The notes under the pieces are model-generated. The model worked only from the letters and a program-made list of their open reading frames with translations. It had not been told where the DNA came from and did not search any database. The position numbers were made by a program, and so were the translations under genes. Below, piece by piece: positions 36,304-49,100 of a DNA stretch of 64,000 nt (positions are counted from its first letter, which is position 1; each line of letters starts with the position of its first letter). The DNA is from Telopea speciosissima (taxonomy: Eukaryota > Streptophyta > Magnoliopsida > Proteales > Proteaceae): contig NC_057922.1 of NCBI RefSeq assembly GCF_018873765.1, positions 12,537,563 to 12,601,562 on the forward strand. The letters run 5' to 3'.

Positions 36304-39300
36304 CTAGGATTGTTGACTATGGTGTGATTCTTGTTGGTCCTGAGACTCAAGTTTCTTAATACTATGGACTATATCCCGAACTTTGTCAGAGATGTGGTTT
36401 GTGTGCTGCTCAATTTCCCCCAAGATCATGTTTAGATATTCTTTATACACTGCACACTGCTTATTTGCACGATGCAGCTTGTTCGATAGTTCCCGGATTT
36501 TCTTTGTATCTTCCTATAAAACAACCATAAGCATGCACTGAAATTAGTATCCAGTGGTTTGTTCATGAAAGTGTATTCTAATTTCTCTGTTCAGTAAAGC
36601 AGGGCATCAAATAGATGAATATAGATAAATTAGATCTGTTAAGGATCACTTTTTTTGAATAAGTTAGCCAGTATCTTTAATGTCAGAATAAAAAGAATCT
36701 TCCACTAGAGATACCAACCATGTTCAACAACTTAAAAATTTGTTAAGATAAATTGAAAATCTACAACCAGGAAGACCAATATTTTAATAGAGGGCTACAG
36801 TGTCAATATCTAAATGGCTCCATCATAAAATTTTAATTCAGAATCAAGCAGAGACACAACCAGGTCCAGATCTTCTGTATAAGGTTGACCTGCATTACCC
36901 GTGTCAGGTCTCGGAAGCAGCATACCTTCTATTGGACCCACAACTCAAATAGTAGTCTCTTCCGACAGTAATTATTTATGGATTTAAAATACAAAATTGA
37001 AAAACTGCCTATAAAATACTTGTTGCGTATTTGACAACAGAAAGGGCATGGGGAAAAAATCCATTCAAATTTCTCTCTTCCTCCTTGTCTTCAGCCTACC
37101 AAGTTCGAGAGCAATGCATCTGTCTATGACGTCTCTCCTCTATCATTTTAGCTTTGGTTGGGAAGAAGAAACAACTTGCAACACAATTAAAGTTGCATTG
37201 TTTAGTTCTGCTAGGTTCTTGGATGCGATTGAGGAAAATACTGCAAATTTCAGATGGGTGAGAAAGAGAGGACCAAGAGGTTGCAAATCATCACCCTTCT
37301 CTGGAGCTTGGCTACCAACAGGCAGTCGAGGAAGAAGGAGCTGGAAATCCGACTTCAATTGGAGGGGAGCAAATATTATAGTTTCAGACATTTATGATGC
37401 AAAAACAGAGAGGGGAGTTGAAGACCGTTGACATGCTTCTCTCAAGCTCAGCAGATTGCAGGAGGTCAGGGAGGAAATAAGAGGAAAGTTCGACTGGGTT
37501 CATTCCATTTTATTTGTTTCTCCAAGAAATGATATCACACGCGAGGATCCCTATTATTAAGCAGTTTGTTAATTTATTTTTAAACCTGAAAACTATTAAC
37601 GTCAAGAGATGGTTCCCGTCAAAATATTTCCTGCATTCCGGGTCCCATGAAAAGGTGTCCTGCATCCAAGCCTGATACAGGTTAATACATGATCTACCTG
37701 AAACAAAGAATCTGGACCTAGATACAATGACATTGGACTCTTCCCATAGTTGAAGGCAATATCAGTGCCTTGAAAATGAGGTTAGACAGTTTAATACTTC
37801 TAAAATATGCAAAGCATCAACAACGTCAAATGACCAAACATTTTAATAATTACAAATCCAACAAAGAAACAAAGACTAGCATCCGATAATTTGAGAACAA
37901 CTGAAACTGATAACACTCAATGAGGGGGGGGGGGGAATGCAATCAAACAAACCTCCTATTCCTGATAAAGTTCCATTCATACACATGACATCTCTATAGA
38001 GAGGAAAGAAAATAGAAACAGATTCAATCAATGGCCACCAAAGAGAAAAGGAGGTAATGGTTAACTTTCAGACATGACAGGACAGGGACAGTCCTCTCCC
38101 AAGCCCAACAGGAACCATGCCAAAAGAATAGAGAGTAGGCAAAATCTATGTGTAATGAACTGTAGATGAAATCTGTTTTAGACACCAGTCTTGTTTTCTT
38201 GCCATGCGGCAGGCTTGGATGAATATGGATGGGTCTATGTCATCAACCCCACAACTGACCGGCTAAATATCAGTGAGAAACAACTCAACAAGGAGTAAAA
38301 ATGGTTAAAAAGTGAATTCAAAGTTTAATAATGTTACACAAATGCCAATTTACTGTAATAAAATACAGTGGCATTATTAGTAACTTCTCGAGTTTTTGAA
38401 TTCAAGTTTAAGGAACTTCCCATATGCTGTGTGTGGCACTTGACAGGTAGGATGGTTTGAGTTCCTCTATCACATGGGCCCACCTTTGATTGCTAATGTG
38501 GCAAGTCATGATGGATTTCAGCTGTGACGTACATATCAATATGAATATCATCATGACTCTAAAATGTAAGGGCAAGGAAAGTATGTCAAAATTTAAAGCC
38601 AGCTGCTTCTATTATGTAGCACTTCTTGGTACCTCATTAAACCATAGTTTGAAATCTTAGTTTGGTGGATTCAATTTAACGTCACTGTAGAAATTAAAAT
38701 CCTATCAACAGAATCGGAGGGCTTACCAAAACTAGGAGGTTGAACACCAAAATTAACCCTAATCTAGAAGTCCGATCAGCCCCAAATTAACAGTAGTAAT
38801 AGATCTCCCTAGGGTCTTCAATACTCCAAAAGTTTATCTCAATCTAACGGTAGGATGGAGAGATATTGCAAGATCACCAAAATAGTAACTGGGTATCAGA
38901 AATAGTAACCTAGCTGTAACTTGACGTCAGCACAATAACCCACCTTCAAATTAACAACATAACAGCCACTCAATATAGGAAATAAATGAATAACATATAT
39001 CAAGCCGAAGGTATTCCAACGGACAGAAGCTTCAAATCAACAGCACTCCAAATAGTAACTCAAGGACAGATTTAGTAGCTATTACGATGTCTCATTTTGC
39101 TAGGTAGATCAACATCAAACTGTAGCCACAGGTAGGGATCCATGACTGGGAGCATCTCCCAAAACATGTGATTGATCTGATGGTTTAGTGGACGGATAGG
39201 AAGACAGGTCTGAAATTATCAAGCCAGACAGATTAGAAGCTTACTAAGTTGTAGCAGATCTAACCCATTGGATGGGATTAAGCTTCTGGTTGATGGAAGT

Positions 39301-42300
39301 CCCTTCACAACCGAAAACTCCTCAAAACCTCATAAAGATCTGATGGGTAGATTGAAGAATACAAGAAAGTTGCTGTAACAGAAATTCAAACATAAGATAC
39401 CGCAGGGTATATGGATGCAGTAGGAATGACTCCAACAGCACTCCTTGTCACCACCAGTAATATCTTCCATGATATCAGAGCAAAACAGTAACCACAGCTC
39501 CAATAAAAAGGTACCAGATAGCATCAGCAGGACCCAAAGTTGCAGAAAAACAAAATAAAAAAACAAGGGAAGAAGATAAAGAAGGGATATGACCAAGGCC
39601 TCTCACCTATGGCCTAGGTCAGTCTCTCACTAACCAATGGGGCATCTCACACCAAACAAAGGCAAAAGCCAATTGATGTAGATCACAAGTCCATATGTAC
39701 CCGCAGGAACAAGCCCCAAAACCAGCCCAGCAAGGTTGTGGATTCGACTGCTGTGAGAAGCAGCCTGGTCTGATGATGTGGCAAGTTTTTGCTGGTTCGA
39801 TGGAGCATCACCTAAGGCAACCTCAGCCCAAGCCCAGAGTGAAGCATGAAGAAGTTAAAAGACCAAAACACTGTTCACACACTGTTCACGTGAACAGTGC
39901 CACAGCCCATATTTTCCTTGTGTGGAGATATTTCTTTGAAGATTTTGTGGACCCATCAAGTGGAGAAAAATTCTCTCGTAATGCTGCCATAGTTTAGTTT
40001 CTATTTTCAGTTTTAGAAAGTATATTAGATAGCTTCTAATTTCAGTTTGTTTCTATCTTTGTTTCCTTGCTTGTTTAGAAGGCTGGATCTATAAAGCCTT
40101 AGTAGATTCTATTTTCAGCTAGTTTCTATTTGTCATTAGTTGCTATTTTCCTATCTTCTAATTTGGTTTTAGGAAGTTTCTATTTCTACCTTCTATTTTG
40201 TAAGCTTGCCTAAGCTATTAATAGGCCCCCTATTGTAAGGAATGATCAGATTTGGAGAAAAGAATTATCAGGCCTTGTTGCCATCAGTTATTGGAGAAAT
40301 TCCATGTTACAACAGCTGGAATAGCTGTGGGTGAGAGACCCAGGGTGAGAAGCCCATTCCCTTACCCCCTTCTTCTATCTTCTCTTCTTCCCCTACCTTA
40401 CTTGATCCCCATTGTTGCTTCTGTGTGTGTCTGCAACCATTAATTACAGATATCTCTTCCAATTAATTCCAAGATTGCTACTGCTGCAAGCCAATCGATT
40501 GAAGACTCCTGTTGCTCCTTCAAGCTACCTTGTTTGAGTGTATTTGCTGCTGTTCCAAGTGTTTGTTGCTGTCGCACACCATTAATAGATCCTTCTCATG
40601 TTGATCCTGTCTGCAATTGATCTCCCGCTGGTTTCTCACTGGTTCGAGGTCAACTTTTGCATTACCAATACTCTTCCATTATCAAAACCGTGAGATTGGG
40701 CACTAAGGCCCTTACAATATATAAAAGGATATACTCCCCCAGAAAGGAAACTAATTAAATCAAAATTACTAAAAGAATAGACCCACACATGTAGTAATAG
40801 TGCCTTGTACATTAAAAAAAAACCTAAAGGCACTATTATGACCAAAATAGAAATTAACTACTTAATCCGGTGTAGGACCTAAATCCATAATATTTGGGCT
40901 TTTAGAATTGGCCCATTACAATAGAGAACTCAAAAATACTAATAAGCTCATGGCCCATATAACATATTGGGCATTCAAAATTGAGCCTATCTTGACCCAA
41001 GAAAGGGAAACCAAACCCAAATAAACAAGCCCATCTTCTCAAAAATACTAATAAGCTCATGGCCCATATACCAGTGTATGACATACACTACCAACCTAGG
41101 GTATGGAACCAAACTACCATTTTGGGTGTGTTTTTTACAGTCTAAAGGTTCCAATGTATTAAGAAATGCCTAGGGTTTCCTTGAAGTTTCAGGCCAAAAT
41201 ATGGCCTTTTGAGAAAGAGTACAGCAGAGTACGACATACACTACCAACCTAGGGTACGGAACCAAACTACCATTTTGGGCGTATTTTTTTATGGTCTAAA
41301 GGTTCCCATGCGTTCAAAAATGCCTAACTAGGGTTTCCTAGAAGTTTCGGGCCAACATATGCCCATTTGACCACAGAAATGGCCAGTTGAAACATGCAGA
41401 TTTCCAGTCGAATTTCGATCGAAACTTGAAATCTTGAACCTTGCATTATGCTCAATGAAGATATCAAGAAGCGAAAGGAGAAGAAGTACTCCGATCCACA
41501 ACAAGCTCAACCAAGCTACTAAGAAGGAAAAGAAGAGATCAACAGAGATGCAGTTAGCACCAATATTTCTTATTTGGAGTTGTAAACCAACAAGACATAT
41601 CTAGTTCTACTGATAAACATTACGAAGCTCTATAAAAACCCAAATATCTGCACCAGCAGCAGATTCGTTTACATCTTTGATTAGAATATGCGAAGATCAT
41701 CTTTTAAGATCATGCTAAACCTTGTCAAAACCCACACCAAGGTAAGGGCGGTCTCTGTAGCCAAAGAATTTTTTTTTATTTATTTATAGACCCAGTGCAC
41801 AAGGCTCCCACCACTGCGGGGTCTAGGAGGGGTCATAATGTACGCAGCCTTACCCCTGCTTTTGCAGAGAGGGTGTTTCCAGACTCGAACCCGTGACCAC
41901 TTGGTCACAATGGAGCAACCTTACCGTTGCACCATGGTAAGGGCGGTCTCCGTAGCCAAGAACCCACATAGGATATTTAAGGTCGTGTTTGGTTGCGCGC
42001 TTCCACGGAAAGTAATTCCAAGGAATCGTGATTCTCATTTTTTATACCGTTTGGTTGCTAAATGCGTTGATCCTTGGAGAAGCATGATTCCAACACTTGC
42101 ACTAAATGTTGGTTCTTGCCTGCATCCACCTCTCAAGGTTAATCCACGATAGAAGCCAGATTCTGAGTCCACAATATAATAAGGGTGTTTCAACACTGAA
42201 GCCAAAATATCCGGATAAAAAAATTACACGTTGAGAAGGTCGAACGAAGGAGGAACTCGCCTCTGCGAGAAAAGGGCTCTCCATTCCAAGATCTGTTGAG

Positions 42301-45300
42301 AAGATTCACTCCAAGATCTGCTGACAACGATCTCCGACGATTCTATTCAACGAATCTTCTACCAGTCCCTTCGAATCGATTACGGTGCATCACCTTCTTT
42401 GGAACTTCGATTGATTCCTCTCCAACAACAACCTTTGGCGATTGCTGCTTTGATTGGTACACTGAATCTCTGTCTCTCTCTTTCTCGTTCTCAGAATGTT
42501 TACCCTGTGCTAGGGTTTCCCACTGAAAACCCTAGAATCTCCTTAGTCTTCCATTGTGCTGCATTAGCTCTGAATATCCCAATCTGGGTTCGGGCTTCTT
42601 CCATATATGTATTAATTAGTTCGTGCATTAGACTTGTATTGCGAATTTGTGATAGCTAGTTATGTACAATGTCAGTCCTGCTTTGTTCTATCCTTTGAAC
42701 GGGTTTCATTCCGCTACCAGTGGATTTTATGTGTCTCTTCAATTATTTTTTTCATCTGTAGGGAAGTAATCTGGATTTATGATAGAAATTATTCTTTTTG
42801 GTGGAATTTTTTATAGATTTTTGCTAGGGTTTTGTTGCTTAGGTTTTGGTACGTTCTGTCATTGGAAGTTGTAATGCTTACATTCCTCTGTGTTAGTCAG
42901 TTTAGTCGGTTGCTTCTTTTTTTTCCTAGAAGTTTGTAGAGAAATTCTGTGCTGCTTTGTTGAGGCGAAATTACAAAAGACATTGTTGCTTATTTGGATA
43001 GTAACATAAGCTAATGCATTATAAAAAACTGACATGATTTGTATTTTTGGTTGCTTTGATATAAATGACATGATTGAATTTTATTCAGTTCCAGGAAGGA
43101 TAAAAAGGATAAGTTTTCTGTCATGCATGCCTTGACCCAAAGTCTTTTACAATATGCTCATATTTTTCGGCCATTATCAGTGATGATTTCTCCATTTATT
43201 TTTAACTAGTTATTGTTTAGGTAACTTCTTGGACTTTCAAAACAGTTTTAATAATGGGTTAGTGTTATCTTGTTCTTGATTGATAGCTTTCTGTTTTCTT
43301 GATAGAAAGATTGAATATTTTAAATGGTTATAGACAAAAACCCTTTAACATTAGTATGTTTTAATTAAATCATAATCCCTCTTTTTATAAATGTAGATAG
43401 ACATATAAATGGATATTGACCATGATGAGGGTGATGAGAATCTCGAGATGACAAGTATCTTAGCGGCTATAGCTGTTGTCATAGCAGTGGAGCAGTATAA
43501 AAAACTGTTCCTTGGTAAAGGGCCTTACCGTAATTTGACCCTCCGTGGCACTGCTGAGACAACTAATTATAGGTGGTACCCAGAAGGCATGTCGAGATAT
43601 GTTGAGACTGAGCAAGAGAGCCTTCTAGCTTAAATCGTTTGATGCGAGAGAGGGGGCTTCTGTATGATAGCAAAACAGTGCAAGTTGAGGAGCAACTGGT
43701 GATATTTCGTACAAGCAACTTCTTCTGCTCAGGCTATGTGGATTGTGTGGGTCACTGACCCAAATATCATAATTTTTTTTTTTACTTTAACATTACCATC
43801 CATCAAGATCAAGGCCTCTGCAACTTGGGTGATAGAGAAAGAAGTGTCTGTTTAAACCATAAATGCCTTGAAAACTACTTATTTGGAATCAAAACATTAC
43901 CAGAAGATGGGTATGTTTTTAACTTTTTTTCTTAACTAATTTTTTGATGTTTGAAATTTCATAAACAAATAATCTACGTTATGCATACTTGGATATGGAT
44001 ATTTATACTCACCCTATCCATGATTGACATGGAGTGCCTTTGAGGAGAGCAACCAAAGTTCAGCTTAATTGTTATTTGCTTCAAGATCCATGAGCTATAA
44101 GGACATTAGGAAGATGATATAGAGTGTATTATCAACTTTTTTTTTTCTTTTTTTTTTGCCATTTATTTTAATTCAATTTCCAATTGCAGAGATATGGTTG
44201 ACACAACACCACCAGTGTTACTGTGGAGGTGGACAGATGCTTTAATCTGATATCCCGAACCGAAAGAATCTTGATCGTCTATTTTATAATAGTAAAATAA
44301 TCAATAGAATTTTGTTATTAAAATTTTCAATTTATTATATTTTGAATATTTATGAAACCAATAATTTAATTTGTATTAATTTATTTATAAAATGTAACAT
44401 GGCAACTGAAAGAAACATGGGAACCATACAGTTTTTCAAATAGAATCAGGATGAATCCAACTGACAGAATCAGGGTAACCAAACAGTTTTTCAGTATGAT
44501 TCAGGGTGAATCCACCTGACAGAATCAAGGTAACCAAACAGTTTTTCTGTCAAAATTATAATTCATCAGACATGTTGTCACAAGAATGTCATCCTGAGTC
44601 GATACATGCACCAATGGACATACGCAACCAAACACGACCTAATAGGCTAAAATTTGGTTTAATGGTCCCATCTACTTCCATGACACATAATATAATTTAT
44701 GTCAAAAGTTTCCCCAACATATTGTATGTTCCCCAGACACAAAGAATATAATTCAGTCACAGAATTTCATACATAAAACGTCAAATGTCAACAATATGTG
44801 GCTCCTAATTTGAACTTCACATGTCTAGGTGCAGACGCTGAATTTTGGCACCTTGGAAGTGTGACTCGGCGATGATGATTAAAGCTCGACTGGCTTGCGT
44901 GGTGACCAAATGGTAGAAAATTACCAATTTACCCTTACCCCACTTTTTGTAACCAAACTGTCCCAAGTAGAGCCCAAATCCCTAGGATAGCCTTGTTTAA
45001 CCATTTTAAGCCCACATGTGAAATTTCACTCCAATCTGACACCTTTTTGTCACGGATCGTTCCTCGCCCGTTGTGCCCACACTAGGTAACATAGAATTGC
45101 TATTGGCTGTTCTCTTGGTAACCCGGGCAGAGCGGGTGCGGGTGGTATTCTTCGAAAAAGTTTGGGATCCCTCATGTCAGCCTTCAGTTTCTTTCTTGGT
45201 GTCAAGAGGAACTATGTGGCAGAATTTGAGGCTGTAATTGAGGGTCTTATAAGGGCTGAAGCCCATGGTGTTTCGATGCTATGGATTGAAAGTGATTCGG

Positions 45301-46104
45301 CGGCTGTTGTTTCTGCTATGCAGTCTAGATCGATTCCCTGGTTTATCAGACAGGACTGGAATGCTCTCCTTCCCTTCTTGGAACGTATTCACTGGAAATT
45401 TTTCGCATTGTTTTAGCTAAGCGAACCCTATTGCAGACTCTCGCTAAAGCAGCTGCGAAGCAGGGTGAATCTCGTCCTCAGATTTCAGTTTTTTCCTCCT
45501 ATGTGAAGAATGCCATATTGGATGATATTCTTGGTCGGCCTCGTTACTCAATTTCTTAAAGGTACCTTGGTTTTTTTTATTGAAGGTTGAGCTTTTCCCA
45601 CTGATGGCAATGTCGTAGGAGGGTTAGTTCTCCCTTTCTTTTGTTTATTTGTATTTGTTTGGGTATGCCTGGACATTAAACACTTGTATTGATGGGTGGG
45701 GGATCTAACGAGAGGGCACCCATGCATATTAAACCCATTTATCAATTATCACACAGTGGCATCCTGTCCATAGTTGTCAGGGCGTCACTTGGCGTCCAAA
45801 CTCCAAACGCATTGACAACTATGGTTGCCTTGGGCGTTTTGGTCGCCTAGACGCTGTGACAACTATGATCCAGCCCTAACAACTCAAACTAATATTTGAT
45901 AATTAATATACTATATATACAAGGTTTTTGGATCGCCTAGACACTGTGCCAACTATGATCCAGCCCTAACAACTCAAACTAATATTTGATAATTAATATT
46001 CTATATATACAAGATTTTTATTGTGATATGGGTGTAATATAGGTATAAGGGTATATTTGTCCTATAAGGGCATTCTTGTATATATACTCTCTTTCTCTCT
46101 CTCG

Positions 46105-46135
<31 letters not shown>

Positions 46136-49100
46136 TCAATTTCCACCACCATCGCTGCCCTGGGCGGTGATAACCTAAGCCACCGAGGGCCTTGTGTTTT
46201 CTCTTTTTTCTCTCTGGCTATACAGCCATATGTCCTGAGAGATTCCATCATCAGTTACGGTTTGATTCCATGAAGTTATATTGTTGCAGCACCTTCATCG
46301 GGCTTTCGATGCTATGCTTTAACCGCTGCCTCAGTTTCTTCTTTGCTGTAGCATGTGTTAGAAGATCTCCATCATTCTGTGTGTAATCCTAGATCAGCAC
46401 TAATGTCAGATCTCAGCACCGCATCAATTGGAATTGAAGGAGTGAGTCGTGGGACTCGAAGTGATTATCCTTCATTCCACTTAGTAGCCTTATCCCAACT
46501 TAATGAGGTTGGCAACATGGATCCAAACAAAACAAAATAGGTAAAACTGAGGTCTAAACAACAAAAAAAGGGGGGGGATGAAGATATAGGAAAAGAGGGG
46601 TAAGGTGAGAAATGAAAAACGGAAACCAACAACTGAAAGATGAAAAATAACAGAAAAATGAAAGAAGAAAGAGGAAAGAGGCTCAGCCCAGCAAGTCAGG
46701 AACATCTCAGCTAAATGAGGTCTGCTAAATGGATCCTTGCCCTCCAATAGGTTCTATCCGAGGTCATACTTGGTACAAGGCCTATACTATGCATGTCCTT
46801 CCTCACAACTTCTCCTATGGTCATTTTAGGCCTACCCCTAGCTCTTTTAGCTACTATTACTCCTCCTTACTGGGGCGTCCCTAGACCTCCATTGAACGTG
46901 ACCATACCACCTCAAGCGACTCTCTCGAAGCTTGTCATTGATCGGGGCAACGCACAAGACAGCTCTAATATGCTCATTCCTTGCTTTATCCTTCCTAATT
47001 TTTCCGCACAACTATCTTAACATTCTCATCTTTGTTACACAAAGTTTCTCAATATGACACTTCATAACTACCCAGCATTCTGCCACATACATCATAGCCG
47101 GTCGTACAACAATCCTATAGAACTTTCCTTTAAGCTTTAAAGGAATACGCCGGTCGCACAACACTCCAGACGTACTTCTCCACTTCAACCATCCCACTTT
47201 AATTCTCTAAAAAACATCATCCTTTATGTCACCTTCTTTATTTATGATTGATCCCAGATATCTAAAATAGTCGCTTTTCGGTATCTCTCTTTCCCCAATT
47301 CACACCATGTCAATAATTCAATATCCAACATAGAATGACTAAATTTACAAATCATATACTCCGTCTTCATTCTACTAATCTTAAAACATCTTGTTTCCAA
47401 GGTAGATCTAATGGGGGATAGAATAGACAAAATAGGAGAGGGGAGATCTCAGAAGAAATCAGAAGGAGGGAGGGAAGAAGAAGCCCTGAGAAGAAGAAGA
47501 AAGGGGGGTGTGCACAGGCACAAACTCACTTTTCTTTTAATTCATTCTTGCATAATCTCAATACGTTGGTTACACATCTATTTATAAAACCAAAAAAAAT
47601 AAATAAATAAAGACTCCTAATTACTTACTAAAACCAGGCTAACTAAAATAGAAACCCAATAAAACTCAAATTGAAAATTTCCATGTGTGTCTAATTATTA
47701 CCTTAAAATAAAAGATTACATAATACCTTCCCAAATTCAAAAAAAAAACCTTCCTAAAATGCTTAAATTCTAAATTTCCTATTGAATCCAAAGCAATCCG
47801 ATTGAACCCGGTTTGCCTAGGTCGAGATTGCCAGAAGGGTCAACCCAGTTCAGCAATTGTCCTGCATCAACTCACCCGATATTAAAGAAGGAAAAGATCA
47901 ACACCACTCGATCGCATCCACGATCAAAAGCTTAGTTGGGACGATGATCCTGCACATCTCCCGATCAGCCATTACGATCTCTTGATGGTCATCAACAAAC
48001 GATATGATTTTGATTGGAATCCGATTGCGGGGTTTTACCACTGCAATTGGACCATTGATCGGACCGTTCAGTTCATCCCGATCATCACGTCCAGTTTCAA
48101 TTTGTTCTTCTACTTGTGTTAATCCATTCGGCTCGTCTTTTGGCGCTTCAACTTTGTCGACTTGAATCTCTTTAATAGATACATCTTCGGTATAGTCGTC
48201 TGTCAGCGCAATAGAATCTCCTGGAAGTGATTCAGTTGGTGATGCTTCAATCATAGTTTTCTTGTCTTTCTGTTCTGAAGGCACGGATGCGTTCGTGAAA
48301 CCCGTTGACCGTTTGTAGTTCAAGTGTACCTCACTTAGGCATGAAAATTGGATGTTTAGTGTACAACAATAATCATAAATATTACAGCCTTGAAGAATAT
48401 TCCTTGCTGAAACGGTACTCAAGAGTGACTGATACTGGACAAAAGTTTGACAAACAATAGTAGACTGAAGAAATATCTTGATCTTTTCAACAAATCCATG
48501 AGGAGAAAACACTTGATGCAACACTTTCACAGTTATAGGACAGAGCAGCTGGTGGATTGTAACTAAAAGAATTCAGTTGGGTTGTGGTTTGGAGAATATT
48601 GATAGCACAACTGTAAATACAATGAAGTTTATAATGACGGTGGCAGAGTTGTAATTATGGCAAGTGCAACAACTAACACAAAAGGGAATGGAATCTCACG
48701 TATAAGGTGAAGGGCAAACTGGGAAGTGGGTGAATAAAAGGATAAAACAGAATTAATAAAAGACTGAGGAGCAGTTTAGGAATAGAAAATAAGAAAAGAG
48801 AAAAGTAAGATCGTGGGTAGGGGGAATTACCGTCTTCTCTGATTCTGTCGAACCCGAGAGGAAGAATGGAGGAAGGCGCTGCGAGGAAGGAGGGGCTTCT
48901 CGACCTCGAGGGATGGCGACAATGCGAGGGAGCCGACCAAGGATGGGGCGACTCGAGGCTGGGAGCTTCAAACCAGGTATGTAAATTTCTTTCTTCTTCT
49001 GTTTTGATTTTCTGTTTCTCTTCTTCTCTTCTCGATTTTTTTTTCCCCTGTTTCTGGTTTTTGGCGGAACCCTATAGGGTGGAATCAAAACGATGGAGTT

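Noticed and set aside
37048-37431. 127-codon plus-strand frame in the FAR1-gene intron
   Set aside because: No recognisable domain and antisense to the host gene.
39695-40660. Possible LTR of an unknown retrotransposon
   Set aside because: Composition is LTR-like, but no second copy, primer site or target duplication could be found.
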